From: Flammeovirga sp. OC4
Lineage (GTDB): Bacteria; Bacteroidota; Bacteroidia; Cytophagales; Flammeovirgaceae
DNA length: 64,000 nucleotides
Reading direction: 5' to 3'
Assembly: GCF_000812565.1 (NCBI RefSeq)
Contig: NZ_JTAM01000003.1
Coordinates: forward strand, 186,001-250,000
Shown: in pieces, positions 1 through 9,498 of the stretch
Layout of the letters: every line of letters begins with the position of its first letter
Position numbering within the stretch: position 1 is the stretch's first letter
The notes under the pieces: model-generated
The model's database searches: none
What the model was told of the DNA's origin: nothing
Seen by the model: the letters and a program-made list of their open reading frames with translations, nothing else
Translations under genes and position numbers: made by a program

Positions 1-52
1 ATGTTAATGGGCTAATAAAATTAGGTAATTGACATATAGCAAAGTATACACA

Positions 53-1591
53 CTATAATATTTCTTTATTGAATTCAATTGTTACAATATTTCGGACGGT
101 TTTCTTACTAATAAATTCTGATTTAGAATAAATCTCTCCAAACCCGCTATCACGCCCTATAATATCACCTTGAAGCCTTGATACTAATGTTGTCTTTTTT
201 CCCGATAATTCAGGATTTTGCTTCAGCATTTTTTTGCTTTTCTTTCTTAGTTCACTTGGAGGTTCTGTCCCGAAAATCCAAACATCTCCTTCGATCACTA
301 GATAGGCCGTATCTCTAAAACTTGAAATAGTAATCAGATAATCTTCCTTCTCCTCTTCAATTTTTTGAATATTATCAAGTTCGGCTAAAAGTTTCAACAG
401 CTGCTTTCCTTTTTTCTCATTAGGCATTTTAAAAGCTGCCTTTGCTTTTACATCGCGATTCCGATCGTTGGGGTCCATATCAATAGCAATCATACCTGTT
501 TGAAAGAAGTTGAGGAAATCATCATCCAACATCAAAAAACCAAACTTTATTTGTGATATACTTTCATCTAAATAATAATTGATGTGATCCACTACTTGAT
601 CCCTAAAGATCTCCAAATCCATCCCATAACATATAAAATTAGAGGTCTTTTCTGGCATATATTGCACTAAATCCATATCTACACCCACATTCTTAGGTTC
701 CTCTTTTGAAGTCGCTATACTAACAATTGTTGCCTTGCTATCGCTAAAATCTCCTCCAAACCATGAAGACTCATACAAATAGAACTTTTGAAATTGTTCT
801 AGTGCTTCAAAAAAATCGTTGGATCTTGGTCGAACAATAAAATCCAATAGTGAATGATCATACCCCATGATCGTCGTTAATGAGTAAAAGCTTTTTTCAT
901 TAAAGTGCATGATAAATGGCATATCTACTATATCAGCAGGGATTCCTTCTTGCTTCTTCAAAGCCTTATTACCTAAGATTGCTTTCTCATCATTGGCAAT
1001 TAGTTGATCAAAATAAGGTATAACATTTTGCTCATCTAGTTTGTAAATTGAATCTTTCATTACAGCATAATCTTCATAGGCGATTTTCTTAAACCTCCAC
1101 TCATCATAAACGGTAATTAACTGCTCTCTTAACTTTTTATCGATGACTCCTTTTAGGAAAAAAATCTTTACAATAAGATAATCTTCTCCTTTCATCACGT
1201 AACCAAAACGTGTTTTCTGCTCCTCTTCTTTTAAGTAAATGAAATTGCCCTTTACACCACTTACCTGAAGTTCCGAACCTTCTACAATCTCTTTTACTTT
1301 ATTAAAATCAACTCCTTCGCTTAATTTAAATCGAACTGTTAAACCTAAATATTCATCGATTTCTTGTGTAAAAACAACTGCTTCTTTACTGATTTCAAAA
1401 ATTTCTTTAAGGTCTGAAGAGATTATATTTTTTAAATATTCTTGTTCAAGTAGACGGTTTGCATCATAATAAAATAAGAAAGATAAACCTTCTGATGGAA
1501 TATTTTCTAAAAGCTTATTGGGTTGACCTTTGGCATTTATATTTAAAGTTGAAATGAAAAAAAATATCAACAAAAAGTATCTCTGGATCAT
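53..1591 (-). CDS. Secreted protein of unknown function (DUF4836-like)
   Basis: A 512-aa protein with a clear N-terminal signal peptide (residues 1-20, hydrophobic core LLIFFFIS, Ala before the mature part), so it is exported. There is no lipobox. The rest is a long mixed alpha/beta sequence with charged segments and no catalytic motif I recognise. The opening of the mature part (IPSEG followed by a hydrophobic strand) and the overall length recall the DUF4836/DUF3352 type of exported Bacteroidota protein, but this assignment is weak. The gene is followed only by the window edge and is separated by about 140 bp from the LytTR regulator upstream, so it is probably its own transcription unit. 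Function unknown. Confidence 0.7.
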   Translation of the reverse strand: MIQRYFLLIFFFISTLNINAKGQPNKLLENIPSEGLSFLFYYDANRLLEQEYLKNIISSDLKEIFEISKEAVVFTQEIDEYLGLTVRFKLSEGVDFNKVKEIVEGSELQVSGVKGNFIYLKEEEQKTRFGYVMKGEDYLIVKIFFLKGVIDKKLREQLITVYDEWRFKKIAYEDYAVMKDSIYKLDEQNVIPYFDQLIANDEKAILGNKALKKQEGIPADIVDMPFIMHFNEKSFYSLTTIMGYDHSLLDFIVRPRSNDFFEALEQFQKFYLYESSWFGGDFSDSKATIVSIATSKEEPKNVGVDMDLVQYMPEKTSNFICYGMDLEIFRDQVVDHINYYLDESISQIKFGFLMLDDDFLNFFQTGMIAIDMDPNDRNRDVKAKAAFKMPNEKKGKQLLKLLAELDNIQKIEEEKEDYLITISSFRDTAYLVIEGDVWIFGTEPPSELRKKSKKMLKQNPELSGKKTTLVSRLQGDIIGRDSGFGEIYSKSEFISKKTVRNIVTIEFNKEIL

Positions 1592-1728
1592 AATTTATAT
1601 TTAGTAGTAAACTTGTTTTTAGTATTTAATGATGACACGAATTTGGCAGTCTATGTATTTGCTGCCAAAAACAATTGATAAATGCAGAGGTATAATTAAT
1701 AATTGACGAAACAGCTTATTGCATTCAA

Positions 1729-2463
1729 TTAAGATGTTTTTAATTGCTGTACAACTTGGGTGTATTTTCGAGTAGAAACTTTTGCTGAATAACCATCCGT
1801 CAATGCTATTCCTGTTTTGGAAATATTGATCACATGAGACGGATTGATCAAGAAAGAATGATGGACTCTAATAAAGGAATGTAATTCTTCAATGTTCTCA
1901 AAATACTTTAAATGCTTTGAAGCCAGAATAGTTTGGTCTTGGCAAACAATTTTGGTATACGCCCCTTCTGACTCAAAGAGAATAATGCTATTGACTTCTA
2001 TGAAATGAGTATTATCGGCTGTCTTAACGATAATTTTCTGTTCTTTTTCCTTCTTTTCTTCTTCAAATTGAGAAATAATAGCAGTCGCTTTTTTCTTTTC
2101 TTCTATTTGAGTAAATGCTTTATCGACAGCAATTTTCAACTCATTCGGATCGATAGGTTTTAACAGGTAGTCAACAGCATTATGTTTAATAGCATCGATG
2201 GCATAATTTTCAAGGCCCGTGGTAAAAATAATTTTAAAATCTACAGAAGATAATTGACGTAAGAGCTCAAAACTATTCCCATCTTCCAATTCTACATCCA
2301 AAAAGATAAGATCGACCTCCTTATTTTGATTTAAGAAATGAACCCCCTCTTGTATGGAAGGAAAAGTACCTACTATTTCAATGGATCTAAAAAGCAATTT
2401 GAGCATTTTACTTAATGCCTCTTGAGCATTGAACTCATCTTCTATGATCACTATCTTATACAT
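1729..2463 (-). CDS. LytTR-family response regulator
   Basis: 244 aa. Residues 1-120 form a CheY-like receiver domain with the acidic pair E8/D9, phospho-acceptor D56 (in IFLD56VE) and the conserved lysine in LLKPID. A linker rich in K and E follows at about 120-145. The C-terminal 100 residues are a LytTR DNA-binding domain (FIEVNSIILFESEGAYTKI, then the SHLK and HHSFLINPSHV motifs). It is transcribed just downstream of the kinase gene with a 5-nt gap, so the two form one operon and a cognate pair. By family knowledge, phosphorylation promotes DNA binding to direct repeats; the target genes cannot be told from this window. Confidence 0.93.
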   Translation of the reverse strand: MYKIVIIEDEFNAQEALSKMLKLLFRSIEIVGTFPSIQEGVHFLNQNKEVDLIFLDVELEDGNSFELLRQLSSVDFKIIFTTGLENYAIDAIKHNAVDYLLKPIDPNELKIAVDKAFTQIEEKKKATAIISQFEEEKKEKEQKIIVKTADNTHFIEVNSIILFESEGAYTKIVCQDQTILASKHLKYFENIEELHSFIRVHHSFLINPSHVINISKTGIALTDGYSAKVSTRKYTQVVQQLKTS

Positions 2464-2468
2464 ATCAT

Positions 2469-4313
2469 TTAGTTTAGTGTGAGTGAAAATCTGACAACAG
2501 CTCCAGTGCTATCATCTCTATTATTTATGGAAAGTGTATGCTCATCACCATTACCCATAATGGCCAATCGAGCTTTTAATACAGAAAGTGAATGTTCTTT
2601 TTTATCTTCCGAAACGCCTTGAAGACCAATACCATTATCAATAACTTCAAAATTTAATTTATCTTCGTTTTTAGTCACTTTCACCTCTAAAAAACCATCT
2701 TTTTTGATTTTACGAAGGCCGTGTTCAATGGCATTTTCACATAGTGGCTGTAGCATCATTGGTGGTATTTCTGAATGTTCCAAATCCACTTGTTCTTCTA
2801 CAGAGATTCTATAATTAAATTTATGTCCAAAACGAATCCGTTGCGTTTCTATATAATTAGTCAACGCACTCAAATCCTCTGACAAAGTGATTTTTTCTTT
2901 GTGTGTCAAATCGAAATTCTGCCTTATCAACTTTGAAAAACGAGAGATATACGAAGAAGTAGTCAAAGGATCATTATCAAACAATGTATTTTGTATTGCT
3001 GTAAGTACATTGAAAATGAAATGTGGGTTCATCTGATTCCTCAATATTGTATTTTTCAACTGAGTACGTTCTTGCTCATTTTTATGCTGAATATTCTTGT
3101 AATAAAGCAGGAACAGTAAGAACAGAATCACAATTATGACAGTCACCGCAGTTAATGTCAGAATAATTCGCTCAAATTCTCTTTCTGCCTCTAATCGCTT
3201 TTCCTCTTCTTCTTGCTTGATTTTCTCTTTCTCTCTTTCCGATTTAAAAAGTTGATCTTGTGTATTGAGCATCTGTTCAAAATCATAGGAAATCTTTTCT
3301 TTCAGAATATTTTCTACAGAATCCAACTTAGAATAATACATTAATGCTTTCTCTGTCTGCTTGTTCTGAATAGCGTATTTCAAACTCTTCTCATAAATCA
3401 CTTTCATGTATTTTGGAGAATTGTAAGTATGCTTTATTAATTCCTTATCATACTTTACCGCAAGATCTCCCTCCCCCATTGCATTGTAAACTTCTTCCAA
3501 GTTTGCCAATGCATTATTCCATTTGTGAGGATATAACTTTTTTAATTTTGCAGACTTGTTGTAATACCAAATTGCAATATCTGCATAGTACAAACTATCC
3601 GTCTCTAAAAACATATTGAGGTAATTGGTCCCGATATTATTATAAGACTGAGAGATCTCCCATTTGTTGCTGTAAGAAATTCCATACTCTAGTGATCTTA
3701 CATTATAAGCAATTGCTTTTTGGTAAGCCCCTTCATTTTTATACAATACAGCAAGGTTATTACAAACTCTAGAAAGTTTTACACTATCATCAAACTCCAC
3801 ATAATAAGGAATCACCTTTTCCAATTCAATTAGAGCATGTGTCAAATCTCCCTTTTTATAATATAAATGTGCAAGGCTCTCTATAATTTTAGCCGTCAAT
3901 ACTTTATCATCTACTTCTATTGCATTTTTTCTTGCTTTAAACAGTTCTGTACTCGACTCTACAAAAAGATTATCATCAGCATAAATTCTTGACAAAGCCA
4001 AGCGAACCCGAGCTTCAAAGGTCAAATCGCCCTCTTTAATAAAATAATTGAGTGACTTTTTAAAGAGTAGTACAGCCTCATCTGATTTATCAATATCAGC
4101 ATAATAAATAGCCTTCAAATAATACAATCTTGCTTTATCAAATGCTGTATTTTTATTGTTTTCAAACAAACTGTCTATTTTATGGATGATATTCCCATTG
4201 ACTGACCCTTTACGGATTAAATCATTTAGTGTATCAAATTGAGAATCACTTAGTGTTTGTGCTGAAATATTCAATACAAAACACATTTGCAATACAGTTA
4301 AAAAAATTCGCAT
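2469..4313 (-). CDS. TPR-containing LytS/YehU-type sensor histidine kinase
   Basis: 614 aa. Signal peptide at residues 1-18, then TPR-type helical repeats at about 25-335 predicted to lie in the periplasm, a charged coiled coil (about 340-383), one transmembrane helix (about 385-406) and a cytoplasmic His_kinase (PF06580) domain. The phospho-acceptor is H431 in MNPHFIFN. The N-box (CENAIEHGL) and the G-box (DNGIGL) of the ATPase domain are present. It should phosphorylate the LytTR regulator encoded immediately downstream. The periplasmic TPR array suggests that it senses a protein or peptide in the envelope; this is inference. Promoter signals must lie in the 245-bp divergent region to the giant gene. 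Confidence 0.93.
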   Translation of the reverse strand: MRIFLTVLQMCFVLNISAQTLSDSQFDTLNDLIRKGSVNGNIIHKIDSLFENNKNTAFDKARLYYLKAIYYADIDKSDEAVLLFKKSLNYFIKEGDLTFEARVRLALSRIYADDNLFVESSTELFKARKNAIEVDDKVLTAKIIESLAHLYYKKGDLTHALIELEKVIPYYVEFDDSVKLSRVCNNLAVLYKNEGAYQKAIAYNVRSLEYGISYSNKWEISQSYNNIGTNYLNMFLETDSLYYADIAIWYYNKSAKLKKLYPHKWNNALANLEEVYNAMGEGDLAVKYDKELIKHTYNSPKYMKVIYEKSLKYAIQNKQTEKALMYYSKLDSVENILKEKISYDFEQMLNTQDQLFKSEREKEKIKQEEEEKRLEAEREFERIILTLTAVTVIIVILFLLFLLYYKNIQHKNEQERTQLKNTILRNQMNPHFIFNVLTAIQNTLFDNDPLTTSSYISRFSKLIRQNFDLTHKEKITLSEDLSALTNYIETQRIRFGHKFNYRISVEEQVDLEHSEIPPMMLQPLCENAIEHGLRKIKKDGFLEVKVTKNEDKLNFEVIDNGIGLQGVSEDKKEHSLSVLKARLAIMGNGDEHTLSINNRDDSTGAVVRFSLTLN

Positions 4314-4395
4314 ATATAATTTAGACCTTCAGTTGAATCTGTAGTTAGTTGCATTTCATCAACGAATATCACAGGCTTATTTTTGATTAAAAAAT

Positions 4396-4508
4396 ATGTT
4401 ATGAGTTATTGACATTAGACTTTGTCAGGTGCTTTATTATGGAGAAAAAGCACTTATCAAGTTTTAAAACACACTTATCAATTATAATTCACCCCTTACT
4501 CATAACAT
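4396..4508. repeat. 11-bp inverted repeat bracketing the divergent promoter region
   Basis: ATGTTATGAGT at 4396-4406 is matched perfectly by its reverse complement at 4498-4508. Between them lie a 7-bp hairpin (GTGCTTT 4429-4435 with AAAGCAC 4447-4453) and a direct repeat ACTTATCAA (4452-4460 and 4473-4481). The block fills most of the space between the kinase gene and the giant gene. It could be a regulatory region or a small palindromic element. Confidence 0.5.
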
Positions 4509-4558
4509 TCTAAATTCACTCCCACATTAAATAGATGACCTCGAAAAAATAAATTACA

Positions 4559-7500
4559 GTGGGAGAATACACCAAAAACCAAGTTATCTATCTACAGAAA
4601 GATAACATTGCATCAATCAAAAAAGCTCTACAGAAATATCAAGTAGTACTAAATAACCGAACGGCTATCTCAAACAAAGGATTTCACATGGAGATGGATG
4701 TGAAATTTATGGAAAACTCTGGTGATGAACCAAGAAACCTGAAAACATCAGATATTAAAGATTTTGAAACCTTCAAAAAAGCCTTTGCTGTACGAAGTCC
4801 TTCTTTTGACCAAATGAAACAAGAGGACTCTTATAGAGATGATTTTGAAACTTCACTCCTCTCTGAACCTTTATTGTTTTCACTTGCTTTGGAACACGAA
4901 GAACTCAAAGAAGAGGTAATAAAAACAGCAAAAGGAATTGCAGAAATCAGCCGTCATTACAACAATAGTGAGTCCATGTGGGCTTTCAATGCCAATGCTT
5001 ATGGAGCTGTTGCTTTGTATTTGTTAGCCTGTCATGATATTAATTATGCCTATATACTTGCTCAATACCTTATTCCGTATTGGGATGAACGCTATACATG
5101 TGACTATGATTGCTACCTCTTTGAATTAGTGAAGCAACACGGCTGGACTCGCCCATTAATCAAAGCCTATTTGTATTGTGACAACCCTAATTTCAGAGCT
5201 GGAATGATGAGAATAGGGTATTATCATGGCAATCTCCCACAAGATGAAAATCCTACTTTATTTAATTTCTTAAAAGAAAACCAAGAAGAATATACTTGGT
5301 TCAAGGAAAGTATAAAAGATAGGTTATTAGATGAACCTATGCTGTATTATAAAGGGGAAGATGATAGTGAAAATCCCGTTTTAAGTCTTTTTTATACATT
5401 AAATGGAAGTGTAGATGCTATCCACGATGAGGAGGACGAATTTATCTCCAAATTCTTCGTTTCTGACACCATTGAAAACGAGGCTACAGATCTTTACAAT
5501 TCCATTCTTAATAGTACTGATCAGCCATTAATGAGATTGGATGGTGAGGGTGAACTAGAAAAAGAAGCGAGACAATATACTGGTAAAGATACTTATACTC
5601 CGGGTGAGGGCATTATGGATTTTAGGGCGTTTGTGATGGCCTTAGAAAATGGTGCTCAAATATGGCAGTATGTGGAGAATGGAGAAAATAAAGCACTTAT
5701 TAATTCATTGGAAAAAGTGGATTTAATGGATTTGGCATTGAAGAGTAGTCCTGCACTTTATCATAAAATCTGTTATCATCTTCCAGGTGTAGATCTTGAA
5801 GATGATTGTAACCCATTGAATAATAATAAAGGGTTGGTGGATGAAATGGATCATTGTCTACGAGAAATCATTGATGATCTTACACTATTTAATGATGAAT
5901 CTCTTTACGCAGATGATATCCCTCAAGCTTTCAATCCACTACCTGAGCATAGAGGTGAAGTAAGATATCAGCAACTACTCAGAGTGTTGGATGTCTTCTA
6001 TGTGTTATTGGGTAAACCCACTTTTGTGGATGATTTATGTGAGCGTATCATTGAAGACAAGGAAGAATATTGTCTCTCCACCTCCGAGTTTTATGATCGA
6101 TATAGTGAGGAAAATTATGCAGAAAATGGGAAATTACCTCCGCTGTTGGTGAAACAAATGGCCTCTATTGTTGAAGAGTTCTCTACTCCTTATGACAGAG
6201 ATTCAATTGACACTGATCTATTGAAAAAACTAGATTATTGTCTTTCTACATCAAGAGGATGTTATAATACCGATCATTTAGGTAAGCATAATGCAGGTGA
6301 TATCGCCCTTGCCAGCTATATGCTAAAAACGGATGAGCAAAATGGAATCGAAGATCAATACACCTTACAACTAAGAGAATATTTACAGGCATTTCAGTGG
6401 GAAAAAGTAGCTTCTATTTTTACTGAAAGAGATCGTTTTTCAGATCCTATTTCTGAAGATACCAAAGAGAAAATCAACAATTATATCACTTCTGTAGATA
6501 CTCCTCTGATTAGTCATGAGGAAATGATGACGCTCTTAAATGATACACTTGTTCCCTATGAGGAAGAGCATAATGGAGCTAGAATACATCATTTTTCAAA
6601 AACACAAAGAAGCTATTACATTTTAAGATTCGATAACAATATATCAAAGGTTCTAATTTTCTCTTTCTGGGCTCAAACGCTTTCATACTCTAAAGATGAT
6701 CCAAGAGCCAAAAGGTTTTGGAATTTGATGTTGGCACTTTCACCTTTTTGGGTATTGAATAAAATGCTTAAAACAGCTTCTTCCTCTTATGGTGATTTGG
6801 AGTTTGAATCCCCTCAAAAAGAAAAAGCGTTCTTCCAATCTCTCTCTGAAGTGGGCGTTCCTGACTCCCTCCTATTTGCATTTGAAATCGTCAAATCTCA
6901 AAATAGTTATGGAAAAGGCACTGTAAAAGACCTCAAAAGGTATTTACCATGGATCAATGCATTTAAAATGGTCCAGCAAATGGATAAAAACGATGCAATG
7001 TTTGATATGCTTCATTACAGGGTTGAACAATTGAAAGAGGGCTTGAAATCTGCAGATGATATTAATGTAGTTCAATTCCATCGTGATCTTTCAGCTTCTG
7101 ATGAAGAGTATAATTTTGACAAGGAAACCGAAGGCTTATTTCATGATTATCTGCATGTCTTTTTCACTATAAACTGGGAAGAAGATTCCAAAGAGGGTGT
7201 TTCTGATATGGTCTCTAAAATGATAGACTACATAGAAGGCAATTTGGATCACGATACTTTTGCTCCGCTCTTCTGGTCAAAAATTAACCGCAAAAGTTTC
7301 CATACTTATGTAGACAGTTATAAGTCCTATTCTTTTGAACAGTTTTTCTGGGGACTTCACGAAAGTAAACAAGATCGTTTGATCAAATTATTATCGAATG
7401 GCTCTTCTGCCTCTTTCTCCGTTTTGTTTAATGATTTAGAAAGAGGTTATAAAGAGAAGTTGGTCAGAGAAGGAAAACTTAAATTCAATGATATCATTGA

Positions 7501-8710
7501 TCGTAACTTTAAAGATGATGAAATAAAAGAGCAAGCACATACCTACTATATTAACAGAGTATTCTCGTTAGGTGCTGATAAAACCTGTTTGATAAAATAC
7601 TGTATTGATCAAGAAGAAAAAGCTTATGGTAATTATTTAGGAAAACTTGGAAGAAGAGGTGAGTTAGATGGTGTAGTTTCTGAATTGAATAAATCTAGAA
7701 AAAATAGCTTAATCGATCATTTTGAAAATCAATCCGGTGCAGAACAGCTTATTGGTCTTTTCAAAGATGATTCTTCTAGAAAAATTAAAGATAAAGCACG
7801 TCATATTCTTCAAAAACTAAAGGTAAAAGAACCTGTTGTCGAAGATTGTAAAAGCCTTTATGACTTTGGGGTGTATGACTATTCTGCCTCTGAAATAAAT
7901 CTTCAGCATCAAACTGACAAAATTGTCGCAAAAATAGGTACTACGTTCGGTCTTCGCTTTGTCGTTGGCGAAAATGATGACAGAGACATTATTAATCATA
8001 CGGTATACGTCCAACATCCTGTTATAAAAGATGGAGTCAAGACTTCGGAACGCAGTGAATGGACGCAACAAGGAAAGAATGGACAAGCAATTTTTGCAGG
8101 TTGGACTTTTGAGACCGCTGATGAATTAATTTCCGGTGAATACAGTTTTAAAATCAATGATTGGCGAAGAAATCTTATCGCTGAAAAGTCATTCTTAATA
8201 GAATCTGAAGTGCTTACTCAACTAAAACAAGATCATTGTGAGGAAGAACAAAGTGATGGTTACTACACTTTCAATAGTCCAAAAAGAGAAGGAATTGTTA
8301 TAGAGGAAGGAGAGCAATTATTAAGAAATAATCAACCTATTGTTCCTTATAAAGCTGTTCAATTTGATGGTTATGGTGTAACAGAAAGTGACCTTAATGA
8401 TATCATCATTTGTGATTATGTTTTGGCTTCTGAAAAAGTAGTAAAAGCAATTGGAAAACATCATCCATTTGGGTGTTTCTTCATTCCTGCTGTCATCAAT
8501 ACTTCTGATGGTAAGTCAATTCCTTATTACCTTATAAAACCCACTATTTATCTAGCTTCGGAGGAAACACAAGTTCATCAAAATACACTCATTTTTACTA
8601 TTGAAAATCAAACTTCCAATTTAATATTTAAGAAAATGATCAGAGATGAACTACAAGAAATCATTGGTTCGGAAATCATAGAAAAACTAGAAGGAGTAAC
8701 ATCAAACTAA
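4559..8710 (+). CDS. Giant protein of unknown function with DUF3859-like domain and immunity-like tail
   Basis: 1383 aa, cytosolic (no signal peptide or membrane segment), acidic and mostly helical. I do not recognise the first ~1100 residues. The GTG start at 4559 is preferred because an in-frame stop lies at 4550 and the N-terminus then aligns with that of the paralogue at 9499. Shared blocks with that paralogue include IPYWDE, an IKAYLYCDN segment and a NGAQIWQYV segment. Residues about 1100-1220 look like a DUF3859 domain (FGLRFVV, VYVQHPVIKDG, W-x-GWTFE, ISGEYSFKI, EKSFLI). The last ~160 residues are absent from the paralogue and resemble the DUF1629/Imm11-like immunity fold (VLASEKVV, then FGCFFIPAVI and PYYLIKP). 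The next gene starts 8 nt downstream, so the two are co-transcribed. Function unknown. Confidence 0.85.
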   Translation: MGEYTKNQVIYLQKDNIASIKKALQKYQVVLNNRTAISNKGFHMEMDVKFMENSGDEPRNLKTSDIKDFETFKKAFAVRSPSFDQMKQEDSYRDDFETSLLSEPLLFSLALEHEELKEEVIKTAKGIAEISRHYNNSESMWAFNANAYGAVALYLLACHDINYAYILAQYLIPYWDERYTCDYDCYLFELVKQHGWTRPLIKAYLYCDNPNFRAGMMRIGYYHGNLPQDENPTLFNFLKENQEEYTWFKESIKDRLLDEPMLYYKGEDDSENPVLSLFYTLNGSVDAIHDEEDEFISKFFVSDTIENEATDLYNSILNSTDQPLMRLDGEGELEKEARQYTGKDTYTPGEGIMDFRAFVMALENGAQIWQYVENGENKALINSLEKVDLMDLALKSSPALYHKICYHLPGVDLEDDCNPLNNNKGLVDEMDHCLREIIDDLTLFNDESLYADDIPQAFNPLPEHRGEVRYQQLLRVLDVFYVLLGKPTFVDDLCERIIEDKEEYCLSTSEFYDRYSEENYAENGKLPPLLVKQMASIVEEFSTPYDRDSIDTDLLKKLDYCLSTSRGCYNTDHLGKHNAGDIALASYMLKTDEQNGIEDQYTLQLREYLQAFQWEKVASIFTERDRFSDPISEDTKEKINNYITSVDTPLISHEEMMTLLNDTLVPYEEEHNGARIHHFSKTQRSYYILRFDNNISKVLIFSFWAQTLSYSKDDPRAKRFWNLMLALSPFWVLNKMLKTASSSYGDLEFESPQKEKAFFQSLSEVGVPDSLLFAFEIVKSQNSYGKGTVKDLKRYLPWINAFKMVQQMDKNDAMFDMLHYRVEQLKEGLKSADDINVVQFHRDLSASDEEYNFDKETEGLFHDYLHVFFTINWEEDSKEGVSDMVSKMIDYIEGNLDHDTFAPLFWSKINRKSFHTYVDSYKSYSFEQFFWGLHESKQDRLIKLLSNGSSASFSVLFNDLERGYKEKLVREGKLKFNDIIDRNFKDDEIKEQAHTYYINRVFSLGADKTCLIKYCIDQEEKAYGNYLGKLGRRGELDGVVSELNKSRKNSLIDHFENQSGAEQLIGLFKDDSSRKIKDKARHILQKLKVKEPVVEDCKSLYDFGVYDYSASEINLQHQTDKIVAKIGTTFGLRFVVGENDDRDIINHTVYVQHPVIKDGVKTSERSEWTQQGKNGQAIFAGWTFETADELISGEYSFKINDWRRNLIAEKSFLIESEVLTQLKQDHCEEEQSDGYYTFNSPKREGIVIEEGEQLLRNNQPIVPYKAVQFDGYGVTESDLNDIIICDYVLASEKVVKAIGKHHPFGCFFIPAVINTSDGKSIPYYLIKPTIYLASEETQVHQNTLIFTIENQTSNLIFKKMIRDELQEIIGSEIIEKLEGVTSN

Positions 8711-8718
8711 ATATCGAA

Positions 8719-9165
8719 ATGAGAAAACTAATAAAAATAAATAAAGACAATTGGTCCAATTTCTATGATGATGCAACGCAAAGAATGTTTGGTTGTGAAC
8801 CCGAAATGTTGATCAATTTCACTCCTTACATCAATCTTTTTGTATTTGATTATGGAAGGTTAAAGCAGAATATCCACTTCTATGTTGGTTGCGAACTCAC
8901 CCCTGCCAAAGTTGAAGATAGAGATAGAGATATTGTGGATACAGTAAGCCATGCTTATATGAATTTCAGCCTTTCTGAAGAAAATTTACAATCTGATGGT
9001 ACTGATGAAAACTCTTTTATTCTTGAAGGTAAACCTGAACTAGATGAAGTCCATTTCTTTCGTAATGAAAGTGACCTTTACAGCTTCTTTATGTCAGAAG
9101 CAGCACTTCTTGGCTTGAGAGTTAGTGAGGGTTGTAAAGAGGATATGGAATGTAGGGTGTATTAG
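8719..9165 (+). CDS. Small protein of unknown function, co-transcribed with giant gene
   Basis: 148 aa, ATG start 8 nt after the stop of the 1383-aa gene, so almost certainly translated from the same mRNA. It has no signal peptide or membrane helix, is acidic, and has an aromatic beta-rich centre (YINLFVFDY, IHFYVGCEL). I do not recognise the family. Its size, acidity and position behind a giant protein would fit a partner or immunity-type protein, but that is inference only. It is not repeated after the second giant gene at 9499. Confidence 0.75.
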   Translation: MRKLIKINKDNWSNFYDDATQRMFGCEPEMLINFTPYINLFVFDYGRLKQNIHFYVGCELTPAKVEDRDRDIVDTVSHAYMNFSLSEENLQSDGTDENSFILEGKPELDEVHFFRNESDLYSFFMSEAALLGLRVSEGCKEDMECRVY

Positions 9166-9187
9166 TCTATATTTTTAATCAAACTCT

Positions 9188-9215
9188 GTAGGGACGTTTT
9201 AGTAAAACGTCCTAC
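9188..9215. repeat. Hairpin (terminator-like or dispersed palindrome)
   Basis: A 12-bp stem with a single bulged G: GTAGGGACGTTTT (9188-9200), 3-nt loop, AAAACGTCCTAC (9204-9215). It begins 22 nt after the stop of the 148-aa gene but has no T-run behind it, so it is either a mRNA 3'-end hairpin or one copy of a dispersed palindromic repeat. Confidence 0.6.
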
Positions 9216-9296
9216 GAATAGTCAAAATAAATAAACTAATTTCAAATCAAGGAACTGTAGTAAAACCAAATTTTGTGATTTAAAGTCACCATGTTT

Positions 9297-9442
9297 CAAG
9301 TGTTCAGCGCTAGCGTCACTTGGAACTACTTATTGGCGAAGTCTCCAGACTTCGAATAAAAATTTGTCACTTTCATTCATCTCGAAGTCGGGAGACTTCG
9401 CCTATGTATCCTCACAAGTGGCGCCTATCGGCTTAACACTTG
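9297..9442. repeat. 146-bp nested palindromic element (REP/MITE-like)
   Basis: The element is a palindrome at two scales. The inner arms 9335-9355 and 9382-9402 are 21-nt reverse complements with one mismatch, and each arm is itself a hairpin (CGAAGTCT-CC-AGACTTCG; CGAAGTC-gggA-GACTTCG type). Outside them lie two further hairpins beginning CAAGTG and ending CACTTG (9297-9322 and 9415-9442), which are imperfect reverse complements of each other. The whole can fold into a cruciform. No coding capacity. It resembles bacterial REP/BIME elements or a non-autonomous mobile palindrome. Confidence 0.75.
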
Positions 9443-9498
9443 CGAGATAAAAATGAAAAATAGATTTTGCGACAGCCCCTATATATTACTCCATCAAA

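Larger units (their letters stand above)
9166..9498. other. 333-bp intergenic region rich in palindromes
   Basis: No open reading frame of note. It carries two distinct palindromic units (9188-9215 and 9297-9442, listed separately). The remaining sequence shows no clear promoter box, although a promoter for the 1275-aa gene would have to be here if that gene is not read through from upstream. Confidence 0.7.

Noticed and set aside
3413-3619. Short open frames on the opposite strand of the LytTR kinase, and similar ones in most long genes.
   Set aside because: All overlap strongly supported genes and have atypical amino-acid composition.
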